This document shows, piece by piece, positions 11,373 to 18,068 of a DNA stretch of 64,000 nt (position 1 is the stretch's first letter; every line of letters begins with the position of its first letter). The notes under the pieces were generated by a model, which ran no database searches, had not been told where the DNA came from, and saw nothing but the letters and a program-made list of their open reading frames with translations. Both the position numbers and the translations under genes were made by a program. The stretch comes from Acetobacteraceae bacterium (lineage in GTDB: Bacteria; Pseudomonadota; Alphaproteobacteria; Acetobacterales; Acetobacteraceae): contig PLSD01000028.1 in the NCBI GenBank assembly GCA_003164135.1, positions 1 to 64,000 of the forward strand. Reading direction: 5' to 3'.

Positions 11373-12074
11373 TTATGCCGAATTCATCACTTGCCTTCCC
11401 TCAGCCGCACCGTCTGCCCCGGCCTGCACCCTGAGCCACACGGACCGCACTGCCGCCGCCGTCCATTGGCCGCCACGCGGGGTCTTCACCCCTGCCGCTG
11501 TCATTCGCGCCGCCACCTGTCGCAGGCTCTCCCCCGCGTCCATCGCGGTCTTAACCATAGGCCCTACGAGCACAGCGAAGGCCTGGGCGGCCTCTGCGTT
11601 TGCCGCTGCACCAAGACGCCCGTCAGGCGGCACCCCTCTGTAGCCGCCCATGACGACTCCACGGGCCTTGGCAGCGGCCAGCGCCGCCTTGGTGCGCTCA
11701 GATATCAACTCCCGCTCCCTCTGGGCCAACAGCGCCATGAGGCCGATGCTGAAGTTATCCGCATGGGGGACATCCAGGGCCTTGAAGCGCGCACCGGACT
11801 TTTGCAGGCCCAGCAGGAAATGGGCGTCACGACTGAGCCTATCCAGCTTGGCGATAAGGAGCACGGCGCCGGTCCGTTCGCAGCCCAGCAGCGCCTCAGC
11901 CAGCTTTGGCCGGTCGGACTTCTTGCCGCTCTCCACCTCAACCAGCTCACCCAGCAGCGTTCCGCCGCCCCGCAAGAATACCGCAACGGCCTCACGCTGG
12001 CCTTCGAGACCCAGCCCAGACCGGCCCTGCCGCTCGGTGCTCACTCTTAGGTAGGAAATATAACGATCAACCAT
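11373..12074 (-). CDS. Serine recombinase (resolvase/invertase family)
   Basis: A 233-aa protein. The N-terminal catalytic domain has YLRVSTERQ with the nucleophile Ser12, GLGLEGQREAV, the LLIAKLDRLSRDAHF segment with the conserved Arg pair, and ERELISERTKAALAAAKARG on the E helix. A C-terminal helix-turn-helix-like part (GESLRQVAARMTAAGVKTPRGGQWTAAAVRSVWLR) binds DNA. The size fits resolvases and invertases rather than large serine integrases. It starts at ATG 12074 and has palindromic sites just upstream. It is a second, unrelated recombinase in the same island and may resolve island dimers or invert a segment. Confidence 0.93.
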   Translation of the reverse strand: MVDRYISYLRVSTERQGRSGLGLEGQREAVAVFLRGGGTLLGELVEVESGKKSDRPKLAEALLGCERTGAVLLIAKLDRLSRDAHFLLGLQKSGARFKALDVPHADNFSIGLMALLAQRERELISERTKAALAAAKARGVVMGGYRGVPPDGRLGAAANAEAAQAFAVLVGPMVKTAMDAGESLRQVAARMTAAGVKTPRGGQWTAAAVRSVWLRVQAGADGAAEGRQVMNSA

Positions 12075-12580
12075 CGGCGGTACTCCGTCAGCCGTTCGGG
12101 AACAGTCACCGAACGGTGACAGAGTTCAAACACAAAACGACTCTGGGCAGTTGAGTCCATCGGGAATCCCTGCCGAGTCGATGGTGCATGGCTCAGTGGC
12201 ATGTTGCTTGCTGTGCGATGTCTGCGATCATGCAGTCGTTTACATCAGCGATTGCAGATTGATTATGTCGATTAATAACGAAGATCGTTTGATTTCTGCC
12301 AGATTTGCACAAAGCAGACCAGAAGTAGCACCACCGGGTGTCTGTAGGAATGACTTCAAAAAAGCCGGCTTTGTTGGGGTTATTATTCATCGTAGCCGGG
12401 CTTTGAGTGCGACGGAAAGTTCCTCCAGAATCGAGGGTACCGGGGGTAGGCTGGGGTTGGTCTGGCAGGTGACCGGGAAGTCAGTATCGGGTGTCAGGGC
12501 GGGGCTGGTGGGGGCTGCCGCGCTCGACAAAGCTGCGCCTCCAGGTTATTACAGGTATGTAATACTGTATGGGGCACCTG
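12075..12580. other. Largely noncoding stretch of the island
   Basis: About 500 bases between the serine recombinase and the exported-protein gene. Apart from the inverted repeats at 12092-12120 and smaller ones at 12547-12569 (TATTAC/GTAATA and TACAG/CTGTA) I see no supported feature. The stretch is more AT-rich than the flanking chromosome. Frames of 65 codons (minus) and 200 codons (plus, running over the next gene) show no recognisable domain. Confidence 0.45.
12092..12120. promoter_or_regulatory. Overlapping inverted repeats upstream of the serine recombinase
   Basis: CCGTTCGG (12092-12099) and CCGAACGG (12109-12116) form an inverted repeat with a nine-base spacer. GTCACCGAACGGTGAC (12105-12120) is itself a palindrome with 7-bp arms. 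They lie 18-46 bases upstream of the recombinase start, where a res/crossover site or an autoregulatory operator would be expected. Confidence 0.5.
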
Positions 12581-12862
12581 ATGTTTCGCATAGCGATGGG
12601 CTTGGCCTTCCTGTTGGGTGCTGGGGGAGTTTCCCCGGCACTGGCCCAGGTGGGGCCGTCACCGCTGATGGACCAATCCCCCTTAATGGCGCCCAGCCCA
12701 TTCGCATCCCCCGACGATCAGCAAGCGCCTCCACCGAGCTACCAGCAGCCTGAGATTGCCGTGTCGCCACAGGGGGCGCCTATGGGGGTCGTGGTGCCCA
12801 TGGGTGGAGGGAATAGCGTGGTCACGTCACCGGGCGGCCAACCTATCGGGGTGGAGCAGTAG
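12581..12862 (+). CDS. Small exported Pro/Met-rich protein of the island
   Basis: A 93-aa product from ATG 12581 (MFRIAMGLAFLLGAGGVSPALAQ); ATG 12569 in the same frame adds four residues. The N-terminus is a clear Sec signal peptide with a predicted cut after SPALA. The mature part is Pro-, Ser- and Gln-rich with a short internal repeat (PSPLMDQ, SPLMAPSPF) and a Gly-rich end. No domain is recognised. It would be periplasmic or secreted. It is the only gene of the island between the serine recombinase and the Abi-like gene. Confidence 0.55.
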   Translation: MFRIAMGLAFLLGAGGVSPALAQVGPSPLMDQSPLMAPSPFASPDDQQAPPPSYQQPEIAVSPQGAPMGVVVPMGGGNSVVTSPGGQPIGVEQ

Positions 12863-12875
12863 CGCGCTCGTCCCG

Positions 12876-13487
12876 TTATGGCACCTCGCAGGCGGCAAGA
12901 AGCATGCGCGCAAACGGGGTTGTGGTCGGTTCCTGGCCGGGATTTTGAAATGCACACCCCAATTCCACCAAAGTTTTGACGGATACCAACCACTCATCCT
13001 CCCCCAGGCCGATCTCGCTTCGCTTGTCCCTATGAAAGCTCTGCCGCGCATTCGGATGATTAGAATTGGCCGTCGAAGGAAGAGGTAAGCGATAAATATT
13101 GAGCACACTGACATCTACCGGCTCTAATTTTCTCACGACCTCCAGGTACTCGCGTCGCACCTTTCTGCCGCCATCAATCATCGAATTGGCCAGCAAAGCT
13201 GCCCAAAGGTCCTGAAGCTCCTGCCGGTCCTCCTGGCAGGCCGCATCCACCAAGGGGATCAAAATAGACGGTGACGGCTCGGTATGCCGCTCAGGGGGGA
13301 CCTTGTCCCTCAGCTCCTTCGCTTTTTCCGTAACGCGCCGCCAGTTCCTCTCAAATGCTGGGCCAAAATACTTCACCACAGCAGACTGTGCAGCTTTGGA
13401 CGCGCCGCGAATTGTCTGCACGGCTTCAATGAACGCAGCCAGCTCCTCTGCGTCCTTGGGGATCATATTTATCAGGTCGTTTGCCAT
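12876..13487 (-). CDS. Abi-alpha (DUF4393)-like protein, candidate abortive-infection gene
   Basis: A 203-aa protein. The central stretch SILIPLVDAACQEDRQELQDLWAALLANSMIDG matches the core of DUF4393/Abi-alpha proteins (helix, then E/D-rich ELQ-x-LWA-x-LLANA-x-D). It is preceded by a helical N-terminus with FGPAFERNWRRVTEKAKELRDK and followed by VRREYLEVVRKLEPVDVSVL, the usual place where the family continues. Members are linked to abortive phage infection by similarity to lactococcal Abi; the mechanism is not known to me. It starts at ATG 13487. It sits as the last gene before attR, a typical cargo position, and is transcribed inward. Confidence 0.72.
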   Translation of the reverse strand: MANDLINMIPKDAEELAAFIEAVQTIRGASKAAQSAVVKYFGPAFERNWRRVTEKAKELRDKVPPERHTEPSPSILIPLVDAACQEDRQELQDLWAALLANSMIDGGRKVRREYLEVVRKLEPVDVSVLNIYRLPLPSTANSNHPNARQSFHRDKRSEIGLGEDEWLVSVKTLVELGCAFQNPGQEPTTTPFARMLLAACEVP

Positions 13488-13605
13488 GCGCCTGTTTATC
13501 AGGCTACTCTACGCTTGCCGAGTGGCCCGTGGAGTGGTCCAAAGGCGTCTAATTTAGTCGCGTTAAGTCACTGATTCTATTAATGTCTTTGGCGGACTGC
13601 CAGTT

Positions 13606-13622
13606 TCCAGGTCCCCCAGCCA
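13606..13622 (+). repeat. attR: 17-bp core of the tRNA-Gln island
   Basis: TCCAGGTCCCCCAGCCA is an exact copy of the tRNA-Gln 3' end at 6899-6915. The bases before it do not continue the tRNA, so this is only a tRNA fragment. Island length from core to core is 6,707 bases. Confidence 0.88.
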
Positions 13623-13639
13623 CCGCGCTCGCAAAATCT

Positions 13640-13669
13640 AAAGCCGATCAGCCGCTTAACCCGGCTTTT
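13640..13669 (+). terminator. Probable original terminator of tRNA-Gln, now displaced
   Basis: AAAGCCG (13640-13646) pairs with CGGCTTT (13662-13668), followed by T and a pyrimidine. It begins 18 bases after the tRNA-end copy at attR. Before insertion it would have lain right behind tRNA-Gln. The loop is 15 bases, so the structure is modest. Confidence 0.4.
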
Positions 13670-13687
13670 CGTCGTGGCATCCGGGCG

Positions 13688-14326
13688 CTATGCGCCCGGC
13701 CTAACCGCCTCCGGCCCCGCAATTGCCATCGCGCGTTGATACGCCGGCCGCGCTTCAATCCGCTTCACATACGCCACCACGTTGGGCAGATGGTCGATCG
13801 CCGGCCCTCCGAACTTCGGCATCGTGGTCAGCGCAAACATGTTCTGCACATCCGCGGCGGTAAATTCCGGTCCGGCCAGATACTCCGACTCCCCCGTCCG
13901 CAGGTTCAAATGGTTGAAATACAACTTCACCCGGTCGGCCGAGGCTTTGGCGAACATCGCCCGCAGCGGGTCCGTCGAGTCCGGGTCACCCGCCATTTGC
14001 GCCATGACGGAGCCCATCAAGCTGTTGCTGAAGCTCAGCCAGTACAGATAATCGGCGTAATTGGGCGCATCCACCGCCACCCCCAGCCGCCCGCCCGCAT
14101 GCCGGTTCACAATATACTCGACAATCGCCAGCGACTCACAAAACACCTTGTCGCCATCACGGATGGTCGGCGCCGTCGCCACCGGATGCAGCGCCTTATA
14201 CTCCGGCGGCGCGAACATATTGGGCATACGGTCAAACCATTCCAGTTTGTAAGGCAGGCCAAGCTCCTCCATCAGCCAAACAATCCTGTCCGATTGCGAC
14301 ACGCCAAGGTGATAAATGGTAATCAT
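13688..14326 (-). CDS. Glutathione S-transferase family protein
   Basis: A 212-aa two-domain GST from ATG 14326 (MITIYHLGVSQSDRIVWLMEELG), preceded by GAGGGGAAG. The thioredoxin-fold N-terminal domain has the S-x-R active-site region (Ser10-Arg13 area), the cis-Pro segment ATAPTIRDGD and the ES motif (VFCESLAIVEYI) that binds glutathione. The helical C-terminal domain contains YLAGPEFTAADVQNMFAL, the GST N-capping box. It conjugates or reduces unknown electrophiles. The TAG stop lies in the loop of a CCGGGCGC/GCGCCCGG hairpin (13681-13699). It is the first chromosomal gene after the island. Confidence 0.92.
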   Translation of the reverse strand: MITIYHLGVSQSDRIVWLMEELGLPYKLEWFDRMPNMFAPPEYKALHPVATAPTIRDGDKVFCESLAIVEYIVNRHAGGRLGVAVDAPNYADYLYWLSFSNSLMGSVMAQMAGDPDSTDPLRAMFAKASADRVKLYFNHLNLRTGESEYLAGPEFTAADVQNMFALTTMPKFGGPAIDHLPNVVAYVKRIEARPAYQRAMAIAGPEAVRPGA

Positions 14327-14471
14327 ACAACTTCCCCTCAAATTTTATGGTTTCCGGCAGCCTAACCTCAACGCCACAAGCCAGCAATCACGACCGCCCA
14401 ATCGCCGCGCCATTGTAATTCCCGCCTTCCTTGGTATCTCTGTGGCTGAATACGAAACCTAAGGGAGCAAC

Positions 14472-15464
14472 ATGCTGAAAGCCTATGCTTGCGCCCCGGG
14501 CGGCCGGCTTACCTACCTCGACCTCCACACCCAGCCCGGCGCGGTGCCGCAAGCCCTCTGGTTCGACCTGGAAAACCCGCGACCGGAAGACTATGCCTTC
14601 GTCACCCGCGAGACCGGACTGGCGTTGCCCCAGCAGGAAGACATCCTGGAAATCGAGAACTCCTCGCGTCTCTCGGCTGACGGCGAGGTGCTGACCCTGA
14701 CCATGCCGCTCGTCACCCGTACGCCGGACGGCCTGCAATCCAGCGCCTGCGGCTTTGTTCTGGCGCCGGATCGCCTGGTCACCATCCGCTTTGCCACGAG
14801 TCTGGTTTTCGACAACTTTTCTACCCAGCCGCACGAGGCCGGCCCGCCAAATTCGGCGATTATTTTCACGGGCCTGCTGGAAGCCATCGTCGACCGCCAG
14901 GCCGACGCGCTGGAAAACCTGCGCCGCGAACTGGATGAACTCTCGCACCAGATCTTCCACCACCGCTTCAGCACCGCGCCGGAGGAGCGCGCGAACCGCC
15001 GGCGCAATGCCGAGGCCGAGCTACAGGCCACCCTGGTAATTCTCGGGCGCGGCTACGATGCCATCTCCTTCCTGCGGGACAGCCAGCTAGGTGTCGCCCG
15101 CATCGCCCCCTATGTTCTTGGCACGGCGGCTTGGCTGCCAAAACCCGTCAGCCAGCGCCTCAAATCGGTCGCTCAGGATGTCTCCTCGCTCAACGAATTC
15201 AGCACCCATCTCACCGACAAGGTGCAATTCCTGCTCGACGCCACGCTCGGCCTCATTAACATCGCCCAGAACAGCCTCATCAAGGTGCTCACCATCGTCT
15301 CCATCGTTGGTATTCCGCCCACGCTCATCGCGGGCATCTACGGCATGAATTTCCACAACATCCCCGAACTCTCCTGGAAGTATGGCTACGGCTACGCCTG
15401 GGCATTCATGATCCTCTCCGCGGTGCTGCCGCTGGCGTGGTTCCGCAAGAAAGGCTGGCTATGA
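14472..15464 (+). CDS. CorA-family divalent cation transporter
   Basis: A 330-aa inner-membrane protein starting at ATG 14472 after AGGGAG. The large N-terminal cytoplasmic domain ends in a long helix (LTDKVQFLLDATLGLINIAQNSLIKVLTIVSIV), followed by TM1 with the signature YGMNF and a short loop NIPEL in place of the common MPEL, then TM2 (YAWAFMILSAVLPLAWF) and a basic end. It imports Mg2+ or related ions as a pentamer. The stop overlaps the sufE start (ATGA). The pairing with sufE has no obvious functional reason. Confidence 0.93.
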   Translation: MLKAYACAPGGRLTYLDLHTQPGAVPQALWFDLENPRPEDYAFVTRETGLALPQQEDILEIENSSRLSADGEVLTLTMPLVTRTPDGLQSSACGFVLAPDRLVTIRFATSLVFDNFSTQPHEAGPPNSAIIFTGLLEAIVDRQADALENLRRELDELSHQIFHHRFSTAPEERANRRRNAEAELQATLVILGRGYDAISFLRDSQLGVARIAPYVLGTAAWLPKPVSQRLKSVAQDVSSLNEFSTHLTDKVQFLLDATLGLINIAQNSLIKVLTIVSIVGIPPTLIAGIYGMNFHNIPELSWKYGYGYAWAFMILSAVLPLAWFRKKGWL

Positions 15465-15892
15465 CTTCCTTCTACCAACCCGAGGACGCCAGCGCCGCGG
15501 AGGCGATTGCCGCCATCGCCGAGGACCTGGCGCTGTTCGATGATTGGATGGACCGCTACCAGTTCATCATCGAACTGGGCCGCAAACTGCCTCCCTACCC
15601 CGTGGAATGGCAGGACGAGGCACACCGCGTGAAAGGCTGCCAAAGCCAGGTCTGGCTGGCGGCAGAGCAAAGCGGCGACAAATTATATTTCACCGGCGCC
15701 TCGGACGCCGCCATCGTCTCCGGCCTGGTGGCGCTGGTATTACGCGTCTATTCCGGCCGCCCACAGGCTGAAATCCTCGCCACTCCCGCAAAGTTCCTGC
15801 ACGACCTCGGGCTAATCGGCGCGCTATCCACCAATCGCGGCAACGGTGTCGCCGCGATGGTGGAACGTATTCAGGCTATGGCGAAGGGCTGA
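15461..15892 (+). CDS. sufE: SufE-family sulfur acceptor
   Basis: A 143-aa SufE domain protein that takes persulfide sulfur from the cysteine desulfurase SufS for Fe-S cluster assembly. The active-site Cys is in HRVKGCQSQVWL, and LAIFDDWMDRYQFIIELG-type N-terminal helices and RGNGVAAMVERIQ at the end are typical. The ATG at 15461 overlaps the stop of the CorA gene, and the first in-frame alternative lies inside that gene. No other suf genes are in the window. Confidence 0.94.
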   Translation: MTSFYQPEDASAAEAIAAIAEDLALFDDWMDRYQFIIELGRKLPPYPVEWQDEAHRVKGCQSQVWLAAEQSGDKLYFTGASDAAIVSGLVALVLRVYSGRPQAEILATPAKFLHDLGLIGALSTNRGNGVAAMVERIQAMAKG

Positions 15893-15929
15893 ATCATTAC
15901 CCGAAGCGCCTTCTTTCGTCAGGTCACCT

Positions 15930-16295
15930 TTATTGCAGTAACGCGGTCGCGGCCCTGGCCGCGCGGCTGGCAACAACGAACAGCAGACCCAGCTTGATCG
16001 GCTTGTTGGCGATGATGCAGAGTACGGCAGCGTTGCTGGCATGAATGATCAGCACATAGCCTTGTGCGCCGCTGATCAAAACCTGCTCCAGACTGCCAAG
16101 CGAAAGCTCGGCGGCAGTGCGGTCGCCCAATGAGAGCATGGCGGCAACCATGGCACTGATGCGATCATCGTCCATGCCGGCAGTGAGAGCGGAGGAAATA
16201 ACAAGACCATCCGTCGAAATCAGCGCTGATGCTTCTATATCCGCGGAACTACCATTCAGGTCTGTCAAAATGGTTTGTATCTTATCTTCACCCAT
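15930..16295 (-). CDS. Roadblock/LC7 domain protein
   Basis: A 121-aa single-domain protein (MGEDKIQTILTDLNGSSADIEASALISTDGLVISSAL) with the alternating strand pattern of Roadblock/LC7 (MglB-like) proteins, which dimerise and act on small Ras-like GTPases of the MglA type. A GGCAG-like site is weak but GGAGG occurs just before the ATG. It is a clear paralogue of the N-terminal domain of the divergently placed gene at 16786, sharing IxAxxLDxNxxSADIxASALISTDGxVIxSALxxGMDxDRxSAxVAAxLSLGxRT. No GTPase gene is nearby. Confidence 0.9.
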   Translation of the reverse strand: MGEDKIQTILTDLNGSSADIEASALISTDGLVISSALTAGMDDDRISAMVAAMLSLGDRTAAELSLGSLEQVLISGAQGYVLIIHASNAAVLCIIANKPIKLGLLFVVASRAARAATALLQ

Positions 16296-16785
16296 GTGTT
16301 CCTCCAGAAGGATTGGCCGCGCCGCTCAGGCTAAAAGCTTTCTAATTTAGTGCAATACGAATACCTAACGATATTTCCCTAAGCGGACACATCAGTTTTG
16401 CGTGATCAGCCTTGCGCAGTTCCGCGGAACGCATTTTAATCGCTTCAGCGCCTGAAATAGAAACCAAGTTATAGGTCTATTCAATATATTATAATACATA
16501 CCTTACCTTGCATATAAGGATAGACTTTGTGCTGAAACCGTATCAAGCCTACGCAATTGCGCGGCACAAGCCATTCGCTGCGCAGACCAGGCGGCCAGGG
16601 CCGCGCTTTCCCGGATTGTTCCGCAATAAGACACCGCGTGAGATTTTTCCGTGGATCGCAACGAAAGACACTGAAGCTACGGTCAACACAATGTTGCTAT
16701 TTCGCATGAAATCGTGGTGCACGGGCTATCTGTATGCCAAGTTTTGGCTATTCTTGATAACACAGCGACCCTGCTGGAGGTGCAC
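16296..16785. other. Divergent intergenic region of the two Roadblock genes
   Basis: There are 490 bases between divergent genes. An AT-rich block around 16478-16500 contains TATAAT and could serve one or both directions. A 93-codon frame ending at 16789 overlaps the next start and has no recognisable feature. I see no other element. Confidence 0.4.
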
Positions 16786-18027
16786 ATGAACGAAGATGAA
16801 ATTAAGGCCGTCTTGTCGGTCCTGAACAGCCATTCAGCCGATATCCAGGCATCTGCCCTCATATCCACGGATGGCTTCGTTATTGCCTCGGCCCTGGCTG
16901 AGGGCATGGATGAAGATCGCGTCAGCGCACTGGTCGCCGCCACCCTGTCCCTGGGTGAGCGCACTGCGTTGGAGCTCTCGCGGGGCCATCTGGAGCAGGT
17001 CATGATCGGCGGCAAGCAGGGTCTTGTGCTGGTCATCCGTGCCGGCGATGACGCCGTGCTCTGCACCATCGCCAATAAATCGGTCAAACTGGGTTCGCTG
17101 TTCCAGGATGCCAGTATCGCAGCGAAGGCTGTCTTGGCTTACCAGAACGAATTCAACGACATTCTGGAAGCCAACCAAGCGGCGAAAGCCATTCCCGGAC
17201 CCAAGCCTGAGCCCGCATTAGCTCCCCCCCCCAAGTCCGAGCCAGTGGCTCAGTATATCCCAGAACCCGAGCCTGAACCCGTGGCGGAGCCGGTTCCGGC
17301 CCCGCTCCCGGAACCCATCACCCAGCACGCTCCTATCCCCGCCGCCCCGGCAGAGCCAACCCCGCTCCCCGCACCCAGCTTTCAGTCCGCTGACGAGTTT
17401 GACCTATCGGACGAACCTGTTCTGATCCTTGATTCAACCTATGCACTCACCCCCGCGCCGCCGGCACCGCCAGCGGAGACCAGCCCGCAGAAAAACCACG
17501 CCCAGGACACAACCCTGCACGAACTCTGCCTGGATGTCGGCTTTACCTCCGAAGACCAGGGCATCATCAAGTCGCTCCAACCCCTGCTTCGCCCACTCCT
17601 ACCTGGGCTGACCGAGCGTTTCTACAAGGTGCTCCTGGCCGACCCGCAAATGGCCCCCTTCGTGCAAAATCAGCTAGGCACGCTCAAGCCCGCTCACAGC
17701 GCATGGCTGGATAACTTGTTCGAGGGTGATTACGGTCCGGATTTCGTGCGCCGCCAGCAGGAAATCGGCGAAGCCCACGCGCGGGCCAACGTCCCGCCGA
17801 TCTTTTTTGCTGCGAGCATGGCCTTCCTGCGCGCGGCATTCCCGCCTTTGCTGACCGCCAATATAAAAGATCCTCGTGAACAGGGCGCCGCCACCGGCTC
17901 GCTGCTGCGGCTGCTGGACTTATGCCAGTACCTCATCGACCCGAAATATTATCAGGCCCTCATTCGGCTTGGCCAAGTGCAGAAAAAGAACACCTCTGCC
18001 GCATCTAATCGCGAACTTTCCTACTAA
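16786..18027 (+). CDS. Roadblock/LC7 domain fused to a globin-coupled-sensor (protoglobin-like) domain
   Basis: A 413-aa protein from ATG 16786, five bases after GGAGG. Residues 1-120 are a Roadblock/LC7 domain paralogous to the gene at 15930. Residues 130-240 form a linker rich in Pro, Glu and Ala (PEPEPVAEPVPAPLPEP). Residues about 243-400 are an all-helical globin sensor domain: LTERFYKVLLADPQMAPFV, LKPAHSAWLDNLFEGDYGPDFVRRQQEIGEAHARANVPPIFF and a final DPKYYQALIRL helix. The spacing and the IGxAHxxxxVPP motif, with proximal-His candidate His331, match heme globins of globin-coupled sensors. It may let oxygen or another gas control a Roadblock/GTPase switch, which is inference. The fusion is unusual. 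Confidence 0.85.
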   Translation: MNEDEIKAVLSVLNSHSADIQASALISTDGFVIASALAEGMDEDRVSALVAATLSLGERTALELSRGHLEQVMIGGKQGLVLVIRAGDDAVLCTIANKSVKLGSLFQDASIAAKAVLAYQNEFNDILEANQAAKAIPGPKPEPALAPPPKSEPVAQYIPEPEPEPVAEPVPAPLPEPITQHAPIPAAPAEPTPLPAPSFQSADEFDLSDEPVLILDSTYALTPAPPAPPAETSPQKNHAQDTTLHELCLDVGFTSEDQGIIKSLQPLLRPLLPGLTERFYKVLLADPQMAPFVQNQLGTLKPAHSAWLDNLFEGDYGPDFVRRQQEIGEAHARANVPPIFFAASMAFLRAAFPPLLTANIKDPREQGAATGSLLRLLDLCQYLIDPKYYQALIRLGQVQKKNTSAASNRELSY

Positions 18028-18041
18028 GTGAAGGCTTAACC

Positions 18042-18068
18042 GGGCTGAATCATTATCCGATTCAGCCC
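18042..18068. terminator. Bidirectional terminator between the globin gene and parC
   Basis: GGGCTGAATC (18042-18051) pairs perfectly with GATTCAGCCC (18059-18068) around a seven-base loop. It lies between convergent genes and includes the parC stop codon. Confidence 0.6.

Noticed and set aside
12151-12753. 200-codon plus-strand frame in the island
   Set aside because: It overlaps the exported-protein gene in another frame, has no domain or good ribosome site, and its composition is not protein-like.
13606-13622. A second tRNA gene at the right island border
   Set aside because: Only the last 17 bases of tRNA-Gln are present. The D and anticodon arms are missing, so it is an attachment site, not a gene.
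13681-13699. Perfect CCGGGCGC/GCGCCCGG hairpin as terminator of the GST gene
   Set aside because: The hairpin contains the stop codon in its loop and is not followed by a T run on the minus strand, so it is not a convincing intrinsic terminator.
16508-16789. 93-codon frame before the globin-fusion gene
   Set aside because: It overlaps the start of the next gene, has no domain and lies in an AT-rich promoter region.
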